From: Devosia litorisediminis
GTDB taxonomy: Bacteria > Pseudomonadota > Alphaproteobacteria > Rhizobiales > Devosiaceae
Reading direction: 5' to 3'
Assembly: GCF_018334155.1 (NCBI RefSeq)
Contig: NZ_JAGXTP010000003.1
Location: 389,927 to 453,926, forward strand
Length of the DNA stretch: 64,000 nucleotides
Shown here: positions 57,016-64,000 of the stretch, in pieces
Position numbering within the stretch: the first letter of the stretch is position 1
How the letters are laid out: every line of letters begins with the position of its first letter
Notes under the pieces: model-generated
Told to the model about the DNA's origin: nothing
The model's input: the letters and a program-made list of their open reading frames with translations, nothing else
Database searches by the model: none
Made by a program: the position numbers and the translations under genes

Positions 57016-59832
57016 CTACAGCGTGCGCTGCACGGTCTCGACGCGGAAGCATTCGATGACGTCGCCAGCGCGCATGTCTTCGTAATTTTCGAAGGCCATA
57101 CCGCATTCCTGGCCCGTCTGGACCTCTTTGACTTCGTCCTTGAAACGCTTGAGCGTCTTGAGCTTGCCTTCGTGGATCACGACGTTGTCGCGGATCAGGC
57201 GGACACCGGAACCACGTTCCACCAGACCATCGGTGATCCGGCAACCGGCAACCTTGCCGACCTTGGTAATCGTAAAGACTTCCAGGATCTCGGCATTGCC
57301 GATGAAGGTCTCGCGGCGTTCTGGCTTGAGCAGACCGCTCATCGCATTCTTCACGTCATCCACCAGATCGTAGATGATGTTGTAGTAGCGAATTTCGATA
57401 CCGTCGCGGGTCGCCAGTTCGGTCGCCTGCTTATTGGCACGAACGTTGAAGCCAATGACGATGGCATTGGATGCCGCCGCCAGCGTCACGTCGGACTCGG
57501 TGATACCACCCACAGCGCTCATCAGGATCTGCGCCGACACTTCGTCGGTCGAGAGCTTGTTTAGCGAAGCCACGATGGCTTCGACCGAACCCTGCACGTC
57601 GCCCTTGATGATCAGTGGGAACTTGGCAATGCCGGCCACCTTGAGCTGATTCATCATCTGCTCGAGGCTGGTGGCGCCGCCACCGGCTGTTCGCTCGCGA
57701 ATGGCGCGCTGACGATATTCGGTGACTTCACGAGCACGCGCTTCGGTTTCGACCACCGAGAAGCGGTCGCCCGCACTTGGCACGCCGGTAAAGCCCAGCA
57801 CTTCCACAGGAATGGATGGACCAGCCGATTTGACCTGCTCGCCCTGATCGTTGATCAGCGCACGAACGCGGGCGAACTCGGTACCCGCGACCAGAATGTC
57901 GCCGATCGAGAGGGTACCGCGCTGCACCAGCATGGTGGCGACAGCACCGCGACCGCGGTCGAGCTTGGCTTCAATGACCAGACCTTCAGCACGGCCATCC
58001 TTGGCCACGCGCAGTTCGAGCACTTCCGCCTGCAGCAGGATGGTTTCGAGCAGCTTGTCCAGACCCTTGCCGGTCTTGGCAGACACTTCCACGTCCAGCA
58101 CGTCGCCGCCCATCGATTCGACGAACACTTCGTGCTGCAGCAGCTCTGTGCGCACCCGGGTCGGATCGGACTCGGGCTTATCCATCTTGTTGATGGCCAC
58201 AATGATGGGAACACCAGCCGCCTTGGCGTGCTTGATGGATTCAATGGTCTGCGGCATCACGCCGTCATCGGCTGCCACAACCAGCACCGCAATATCGGTC
58301 GCCTGAGCACCACGGGCACGCATGGCCGTGAAGGCTTCATGGCCCGGGGTATCGAGGAAGGTGATCTTGCTGCCGTTCTTGTCGACCTGATAGGCGCCGA
58401 TATGCTGGGTAATGCCACCGGCTTCACCCGACACCACATTGGCCTCGCGGATCGCATCGAGAAGACTGGTCTTGCCGTGGTCGACGTGACCCATAATGGT
58501 CACGACTGGCGCGCGATCGGTCAGATCCTCGGCCTTGTCGTCCTGTGGCAGATCAAACAGACCTTCTTCCACATCGGCTTCCGACACGCGCTTGACCGTA
58601 TGGCCCAGCTCGGTCGCGATCAGCTCGGCAGTATCAGCGTCCAGCACGTCGTTGATCGTTGCCATCTGGCCCTGGGCCATCAGCAGCTTGATCACGGCAA
58701 CCGAACGTTCAGCCATACGGTTGGCCAGCTCGGCCACGGTAATGGCTTCTGGAATGGTCACTTCGCGACTGATCTTGGGCGCTTCCTGCTGGTTGCGGCC
58801 CATCTTCTTGTCGCGACGGCGACGCATGGCGGCCAGCGATGGCCCCTTATCACGATCGCTCTCGGCGCCGGCATTGGTCACGGTCAGGCGGCCACGACCG
58901 TTTTCCTGGCCGGTGCGGCGGGTTGGACGATCTGGGGTCGCACGCGAGGCGCGGCGGGCGTTTTCCATTTCCGCTTCGGTTGTCGGCCGCACCTGGGGCG
59001 TGCCGGACCGGATCTTGCGGCCATCGGCCTCGTTGGGACCGGCGGGCGGCACATTGCCGATCGGTGCCATGCCGGCACCGGTTGGACGACGCTCACCGGC
59101 AGGACGTGTTGCCGTGCCTGACGGCCGGGCGCCGGCGGCACCTGGCTTGATATAGGCATTGGCACCGCGTTCGCTTTCGGGGCGCGCATTGCTCGGACGC
59201 TCGGCGCGCGGTGGCCGTGGCGGCTGACCGGGACGGCCGGCAACCACACGCACGCTGGATGGACCAGCATTGCGCTGCGAAGCGGGTGTAAAGGGTTTGG
59301 CTTCTTCCGTACTGGCTGCTGCATCGGGTGCGGCAGCTGGCGCTTCGGCCTTGGGCGCCTCAGCAGGCGCTGGCTCAGCCTGTGGTGCCGCAGCCTCTTC
59401 AGCCTGACGTTCCTGCTCGGCCTTGGCCGCTTCTTCACGGATCTGACGACGACGAGCGTCCTCTTCCATGCGACGGGCTTCTTCAGCAGCGAACCGTTCT
59501 TTGTCTTCTGCCTGACGGGCGCCAGCCTGTGCCAGCACCTGACGGCGGGCTTCAGCTTCGGCAGCCGACAGTCCCAGCGGCGCACGCGCCTGCTGTGCCG
59601 GACGGCCGGAACCGGGGCGACCCTGATTGGCTGCACCCGACTGCGGGCGCTGTGGCGCGCCGCTTGGAGCATTTGGTTTTGGAACCAGGCGGGTGCGCTT
59701 CTCGACGACCACCGTCGAGCGGGAAGGGCCGCGCGACATGCCAGGACGGTTGCCCAGGCCTGGGCCGCCCTTGAGTGTCAGCGTCTTCTTCGCGCCATTG
59801 TCGTCGGTGCGCTTGTCGTCGTTATCAGCCAT
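57016..59832 (-). CDS. infB: Translation initiation factor IF-2
   Basis: GTPase that brings fMet-tRNA to the 30S subunit; 938 residues. A long, low-complexity, Ala/Pro/Glu/Arg-rich N-terminal region (about 1-360) is typical of alphaproteobacteria. The IF2_N segment ([22 protein letters not shown]) and the G domain follow: GHVDHGKTS (G1), DTPGHEAF (G3), NKMDKP (G4). C-terminal C1 and C2 domains end normally. I start at [10 protein letters not shown]; upstream residues would overlap the YlxR-type gene. It is the last gene of the rimP-nusA operon. Confidence 0.97.
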   Translation of the reverse strand: MADNDDKRTDDNGAKKTLTLKGGPGLGNRPGMSRGPSRSTVVVEKRTRLVPKPNAPSGAPQRPQSGAANQGRPGSGRPAQQARAPLGLSAAEAEARRQVLAQAGARQAEDKERFAAEEARRMEEDARRRQIREEAAKAEQERQAEEAAAPQAEPAPAEAPKAEAPAAAPDAAASTEEAKPFTPASQRNAGPSSVRVVAGRPGQPPRPPRAERPSNARPESERGANAYIKPGAAGARPSGTATRPAGERRPTGAGMAPIGNVPPAGPNEADGRKIRSGTPQVRPTTEAEMENARRASRATPDRPTRRTGQENGRGRLTVTNAGAESDRDKGPSLAAMRRRRDKKMGRNQQEAPKISREVTIPEAITVAELANRMAERSVAVIKLLMAQGQMATINDVLDADTAELIATELGHTVKRVSEADVEEGLFDLPQDDKAEDLTDRAPVVTIMGHVDHGKTSLLDAIREANVVSGEAGGITQHIGAYQVDKNGSKITFLDTPGHEAFTAMRARGAQATDIAVLVVAADDGVMPQTIESIKHAKAAGVPIIVAINKMDKPESDPTRVRTELLQHEVFVESMGGDVLDVEVSAKTGKGLDKLLETILLQAEVLELRVAKDGRAEGLVIEAKLDRGRGAVATMLVQRGTLSIGDILVAGTEFARVRALINDQGEQVKSAGPSIPVEVLGFTGVPSAGDRFSVVETEARAREVTEYRQRAIRERTAGGGATSLEQMMNQLKVAGIAKFPLIIKGDVQGSVEAIVASLNKLSTDEVSAQILMSAVGGITESDVTLAAASNAIVIGFNVRANKQATELATRDGIEIRYYNIIYDLVDDVKNAMSGLLKPERRETFIGNAEILEVFTITKVGKVAGCRITDGLVERGSGVRLIRDNVVIHEGKLKTLKRFKDEVKEVQTGQECGMAFENYEDMRAGDVIECFRVETVQRTL

Positions 59833-60526
59833 GTATCTCGCGTCTTTCGTCCTGTTCCTCGGGCAAAAGGTCACCGTCAACCGCAGCGCGGCCGGTGTCC
59901 GTTTCCGTCGGTTTGGCAATGAAAAGTGCCAGTCTTCTGGCCTTTTCTACTGCCGCTTGGGCTGCAGCCCCTCTTGTAAGGGCAGCATGTATCACATTTT
60001 CCATTCCGAGTGCCAAACCCATTTGCTCTGAGGAGAGCAATTCGAAATGGGGCACATCGAAGCCATCAATTCCCTCTTCGGCGGCGCCATAGTGGAGCGC
60101 CTTGAGCGGTCCCACCATCTTGCTACGACCGTCATCAGCCGCGTCCGTCGCCGTAATCAGGGCGATCAGACCGCCCGTGGTAATCAGGCCACGCACTTTG
60201 GTGGCACCAAAAGTCAGTTGTCCGGCCTTGCGGGCCATGCCCAGCGCGTTGAGATAACGCTGCTGCAGGCGCAGCTCTGTCAGTCCCGGCAGGTCCTCAG
60301 GAAGAGTAACCTCAGTCTTGAGACTGCGTGCGAAGACCTTCTTCTTGATCGCCTCGACCAGCAGGTCACGGTTAATGCTGATCCAGACGCCACGACCTTC
60401 GGCCTTGGCCTCCGTGTCGGGTACTAACACACCATCGGGGCTTAACACAAAACGGATGAGCTCCGCCACGGGCTTCTCAACCCGTGTCAGAGCACACATC
60501 CTGCTCGTTTCTGCGCGCCGGGCCAT
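59825..60526 (-). CDS. YlxR (DUF448) plus L7Ae-like RNA-binding protein
   Basis: A 233-residue protein fused from two RNA-binding modules. Residues about 8-85 are YlxR/DUF448: [20 protein letters not shown] and [16 protein letters not shown]. Residues about 95-195 are an L7Ae/L30e-like domain ([18 protein letters not shown]). The gene overlaps infB by eight bases and follows nusA, its standard place; YlxR proteins are thought to bind RNA or act with the transcription-translation machinery. Confidence 0.93.
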   Translation of the reverse strand: MARRAETSRMCALTRVEKPVAELIRFVLSPDGVLVPDTEAKAEGRGVWISINRDLLVEAIKKKVFARSLKTEVTLPEDLPGLTELRLQQRYLNALGMARKAGQLTFGATKVRGLITTGGLIALITATDAADDGRSKMVGPLKALHYGAAEEGIDGFDVPHFELLSSEQMGLALGMENVIHAALTRGAAAQAAVEKARRLALFIAKPTETDTGRAAVDGDLLPEEQDERREIHG

Positions 60527-60554
60527 CTCTGGTGCCCTCGCTCGGATTCGGCCC

Positions 60555-62171
60555 TTAGGCCGAAGCCTCGTCGGTAGCGGCTTCGTCAGTGGCGACTTCT
60601 TCGACGTCGACGGCGGGCAGATCTTCTTCCTTGATCCAGCCAGCCTTGATGCGAGCCTGCATGATCATGTCTTCTGCTTCTTCACGGCTCACGGGGAAAT
60701 CCTTGAAGGTGCCGTCGAACCGCTTGGTTTCACCATCCTTGCGCTCGCTCCAGCCGATCAGATCGTCCGAGGCGCAGCCAGCAAAGTCTTCAACGTTCTT
60801 GACGTCATCCTTACCCAACGCCACCAGCATGGCAGCAGTAAGGCCTGCGATCTCATAAAGCTCGTCCTCGACGCCGAGCGCCTTGCGCTCTTCATCATGG
60901 GCACGGTCGATTGCGGCGAGATACTCGGCGGCGCGGTTCTGGATTTCGCCAGCGGTCTCTTCGTCAAAGCCTTCGATCGAAGAAATTTCGTTGGTGTCGA
61001 TATAGGCCAGTTCCTCAACCGAGGAGAAGCCTTCCGACGCCAGCAGCTGGGCGACCATTTCGTCCACGTCCAGAGCTTCCATGAACAGGGTGGAGCGCTC
61101 GGTGAATTCCTTCTGCCGGCGTTCGCTCTCTTCCTGTTCGGTCAGGATGTCGATGTCCCAGCCAATCAGCTGGCTGGCCAGACGCACGTTCTGGCCGCGA
61201 CGGCCAATGGCCAGGCTCAGCTGCTCGTCGGGCACAACCACTTCAATGCGCTCGGCCTGCTCGTCGAGCACCACCTTGGCGACATCGGCTGGCTGCAGCG
61301 CTGAAACAACGAGGTCGGCAATGCCATCGGTCCATGGAATGATGTCGATCTTTTCGCCCTGAAGTTCGCCGACCACGGCCTGCACGCGGCTACCGCGCAT
61401 ACCAACGCAGGCGCCCACAGGGTCGATCGAGGAATCCGACGAGGTCACGGCGATCTTGGCACGGCTGCCTGGATCACGCGCGATCGAGCGGATGGTGATC
61501 ACACCATCATAGATTTCAGGCACTTCCTGCATGAACAGCTTGGCCATGAACTGCGGATGGGTGCGGGACAGGAAAATCTGCGGACCGCGCTGTTCGCGAC
61601 GCACGTCATAGACATAGGCACGCACGCGGTCGCCATAACGGAACATTTCGCGAGGGATCAGTTCGTCGCGGCGGATAATGGCTTCACCACGACCCAGATC
61701 GACAATCACATTGCCATATTCAACGCGCTTGACCGAGCCGTTGACGATCTCGCCAATGCGGTTGATGTACTCATCATACATGCGCTCGCGTTCGGCATCG
61801 CGCACCTTCTGCACAATGACCTGCTTGGCCGACTGCGCGGCAATGCGGCCAAATTCCATGGGGGGCAGCGGTTCAGTCAGAAAGTCGCCAACCTTGGCTT
61901 CGGGCGACTTGATCTGGGCCTGCTTGAGCTCGATCTGGCGGCTGTTCTCTTCGACTTGCTCGACGATTTCCAGCAAACGCCACATCCGGGTCTCGCCCGA
62001 ACGCGGGTTGATCTCGACCTTGATCTCGGTCTCGGCACCGTAGCGGCCCTTGGCGGCCTTCTCCATGGCGTCCTGCATCGCTTCGATCACGACCATGCGG
62101 TCGATCGATTTTTCGCGGGCAACAGCGTCTGCGATCTGCAAGAGCTCAAGGCGATTCGCGCTAACGGCCAT
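60555..62171 (-). CDS. nusA: Transcription termination/antitermination protein NusA
   Basis: Binds RNA polymerase and nascent RNA to modulate pausing, termination and antitermination; 538 residues. The N-terminal polymerase-binding domain begins [20 protein letters not shown], then S1 ([22 protein letters not shown]), two KH domains ([32 protein letters not shown]), and two C-terminal acidic repeats (about residues 370-500). It is directly adjacent to rimP. Confidence 0.98.
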   Translation of the reverse strand: MAVSANRLELLQIADAVAREKSIDRMVVIEAMQDAMEKAAKGRYGAETEIKVEINPRSGETRMWRLLEIVEQVEENSRQIELKQAQIKSPEAKVGDFLTEPLPPMEFGRIAAQSAKQVIVQKVRDAERERMYDEYINRIGEIVNGSVKRVEYGNVIVDLGRGEAIIRRDELIPREMFRYGDRVRAYVYDVRREQRGPQIFLSRTHPQFMAKLFMQEVPEIYDGVITIRSIARDPGSRAKIAVTSSDSSIDPVGACVGMRGSRVQAVVGELQGEKIDIIPWTDGIADLVVSALQPADVAKVVLDEQAERIEVVVPDEQLSLAIGRRGQNVRLASQLIGWDIDILTEQEESERRQKEFTERSTLFMEALDVDEMVAQLLASEGFSSVEELAYIDTNEISSIEGFDEETAGEIQNRAAEYLAAIDRAHDEERKALGVEDELYEIAGLTAAMLVALGKDDVKNVEDFAGCASDDLIGWSERKDGETKRFDGTFKDFPVSREEAEDMIMQARIKAGWIKEEDLPAVDVEEVATDEAATDEASA

Positions 62172-62795
62172 TTAGTGTGTCTCCTCGGAGATATTGTCGT
62201 CGTCGGTATGGGCGATTTCGACCGTTTCGGTCTCGTCGTCATCCAGTGGGTGCAATTCTTGATCGATCCGCGCCTTTTCCATCAGGGCGTCGGTCATCAC
62301 CAGCTTGGCTTCGCCCAGATTGGACAAGGGCAGGCGGTGGTCGGGATCGGTGCCGGCAGGCGCGTCGGGCAGGGTGATGATCACCGCCTCGTCGTCGACC
62401 GCCGTGATGAAGCCGCGGAAACGCTTGCGACCATTGATCATGTCGATCAGCTCAATCTTGGCTTCATGGCCGACATAGGCCGCAAAGTCGCGCTGGCGCA
62501 CCAGCGGTCGGTCGATCCCCGGCGAGCTGACTTCGAGATGATACTCGCGGTCGATCGGGTCTTCCACGTCGAGCACGGGGGAGAGATCCTTGCTCAGGGT
62601 CTCGCAATTGACGACGGTGAAACGGCCGTTTTCGTCCTCGGCCATGATTTGCAGCGTCATGCCGTTTTCCTGGGTGATGCGCACACGCACCAGAGCAAAG
62701 CCCAGACCATTGGCCACGGGTTCTACAATAGCGGATACGCGGGCTTCCAGGCCCGTTTCCTTGATATAGCGCTTGGCAGTGAGATCGAAGCTCAT
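62172..62795 (-). CDS. rimP: Ribosome maturation factor RimP
   Basis: Assists 30S subunit assembly; 207 residues, longer than the E. coli protein because of an acidic C-terminal tail (LHPLDDDETETVEIAHTDDDN), common in alphaproteobacteria. The core motifs LGFALVRVRI, VNCETLSKDLSPVLDVEDPI and YHLEVSSPGIDRPL are diagnostic. It is the first gene of the rimP-nusA-ylxR-infB operon, its stop abutting the nusA start. Confidence 0.96.
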   Translation of the reverse strand: MSFDLTAKRYIKETGLEARVSAIVEPVANGLGFALVRVRITQENGMTLQIMAEDENGRFTVVNCETLSKDLSPVLDVEDPIDREYHLEVSSPGIDRPLVRQRDFAAYVGHEAKIELIDMINGRKRFRGFITAVDDEAVIITLPDAPAGTDPDHRLPLSNLGEAKLVMTDALMEKARIDQELHPLDDDETETVEIAHTDDDNISEETH

Positions 62796-62905
62796 CGGTC
62801 CCTTCGGGTAATAAAAAAGAGCGGGGCCGGGAGGCTCCCACTCTGCAAACTTGCCGAGATGTTGACGCCTATATAGCGCCGAAACGACCGCGCCGCAAGC
62901 CGTGC

Positions 62906-63567
62906 CTACTTTTCCCAGGTCACGCTGGACACATCAGCGCCCAATGCTTCAAGCGCCCCGCGCAGGTCAAACACCATCGCGTCGTGTCCACACAGATAAA
63001 AGCGCTGGTCCAGATCGGTGACGTGTTTGCTCACGAAGGCCTTGCCGACGCGTTCGGCTGCCAGCTTGGACGAATTGTCTCCGGTCACGGTCCACAGGGT
63101 CTCTAACCCCTCCATCGCTTCGAACGCATCGCGCAGGATAATGTCGCGCTCGGTTTTGTGCGAGGCGATCAGCCGATTGCCCTTAGCGTATCCTTGGCCT
63201 GCAGGTCGCGCAGGATGGCGATGAATGGGGTAACCCCGGCGCCCCCAGCAATGAAGGTTCCGGGCCCCTGGTATTGAATGGTGCCCCACCCATCGCCCAT
63301 CAGCAGATGATCCCCCGCTTCGCCGCCCAAAAGCGCATTGGTCACTCCCGGACGATCCAGATAACTCTTGATGGTGAACTCAAGGGTTGGCTCATCGAGC
63401 GCTGTAAAGGTGAAAGGGCGCTTTTCATCGTGCCAATCGGGCTTGTCGATGCTCAGTTCTGTCGCCTGCCCAGGCGCAAATCGAAATTTTTTTGGTTTTT
63501 CGACGCGATAATGCCGGACATCGTAGGTGACCATTTCGGTCTTCAAAATCTTCACGCGAGTGGACAT
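62906..63567 (-). pseudogene. FAD-dependent ferredoxin/flavodoxin reductase-like protein, broken by a single-base frameshift
   Basis: Starting MSTRVKILKTEMVTYDVRHYRVEKP with AAAGGAG upstream, the first frame has the FAD-binding RPFTFTAL (R-x-F-T/S) and the NAD-binding GPGTFIAGGAGVTPFIAILRDLQ. It then goes out of frame after AKDTL. The sensible C-terminal half (GNRLIASHKTERDIILRDAFEAM ... FYLCGHDAMV) continues in another frame. Restoring one A in the CTAAGG near 63182-63185 rejoins them to about 220 residues. Its redox partner is unknown. Confidence 0.8.
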
Positions 63568-63825
63568 GACAGGCTCCTTTGCAAGGTCAAGAGCGGGACA
63601 GGTGGATGGCTCCACCCTTCCAACCTCAAGCGGGCCGGAGCGTCACACCAAAGATACACAGTCACGTAGAGGATACCGGGGCACAATCCAATGCCTTGAT
63701 TTCCTTAGGAAAACCCTCGGATCGCCGCTGAGGAGTTCAACCCCAGAAATCTACAAAATCGTCACTTGAGGCGCGACCGGTCCGGGATCATTTCCAGGGT
63801 GTTCAAAACGAAAGGAACACACGAA

Positions 63826-64000
63826 ATGATCAAGAACACAATCATCGCCCTTGTTGCTGCCGCCTCTATGGCGGGCGTCGCTGCGCCCGCCATGGCCGAC
63901 ACCGCCTTTGGTGATGGCACCCCCGAAATGCGCGAATTCATCGCCGACAGCATTCTCGTTCGCCTGCAGCAGCAGGGCGTCGCCGCCACCGATGTCGAAG
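63826..64000 (+). CDS. N-terminal part of a small secreted protein (truncated by window end)
   Basis: Starts MIKNTIIALVAAASMAGVAAPAMADTAFG, a signal peptide with a likely AMA-D cleavage, then a short helical segment EMREFIADSILVRLQQQGV before the window ends. AAAGGA lies about nine bases upstream of the ATG. The family is not recognisable from this piece. Confidence 0.65.
   Translation, partial: MIKNTIIALVAAASMAGVAAPAMADTAFGDGTPEMREFIADSILVRLQQQGVAATDVE

Overview
The window is about 64 kb of dense, GC-rich chromosome with no rRNA, tRNA, CRISPR array, insertion sequence or prophage that I could find. Gene order and protein style point to an alphaproteobacterium of the order Hyphomicrobiales (Rhizobiales), possibly near Devosia; I inferred the genus from memory of gene content, so it is weak. 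Supporting signs are grpE/hrcA facing rph-rdgB-hemW, the rsmI-YraN-gshB cluster, HWE-type kinase chemistry, RpoH promoters of the alphaproteobacterial CTTG-N18 type, and an Irr-like box in front of an NfuA-type iron-sulfur protein.

Region by region. 0-13 kb is mostly minus strand: pyrF, a histidine phosphatase, an FMN reductase, dnaJ, an HSL-type hydrolase, dnaK, grpE and hrcA, with plus-strand pabB-pabC and pncA between them. dnaK, grpE and probably dnaJ each carry a heat-shock promoter of the same geometry. 13-24 kb is mostly plus strand: rph, a 48-codon small gene, rdgB and hemW overlap in one operon; then a PBP-activator lipoprotein (minus), rsmI, YraN, gshB, a MarC protein, two small genes, a GH25 lysozyme lipoprotein, a frameshifted comM, a NUDIX hydrolase and a cold-shock/DUF1294 protein. 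24-28 kb holds isocitrate lyase and its likely RamB/ScfR-type regulator. 28-35 kb is a pentose locus: galM, a LacI-type regulator, xylB, xylA and a GH43 xylosidase. 35-46 kb is housekeeping: mutS-glnD-murJ, trpS, a UspA protein and nfuA. 46-64 kb holds an L,D-transpeptidase, rpsO-pnp, an HWE histidine kinase, miaB-(hydrolase)-phoH-ybeY-corC, the rimP-nusA-ylxR-infB operon, a frameshifted FAD-dependent reductase and the start of a secreted protein.

The most striking non-coding signal is a set of six near-perfect parS (ParB-binding) sites between 5.4 and 34.6 kb. Five share the same 14-mer, in intergenic DNA and inside genes. One lies next to two DnaA-box-like 9-mers in the gap at 23.65-23.83 kb. 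I read this as the centromere-like, origin-proximal domain of the chromosome. The parA/parB genes themselves are not in the window.

Other points: two otherwise intact genes (comM and the FAD reductase) are each broken by a single missing base in a short homopolymer; ybeY appears to start at CTG and dnaJ and hemW at TTG; xylB seems to be preceded by a 12-codon leader ORF that overlaps its start; and one HSL-family esterase has Asp where the nucleophilic Ser should be.
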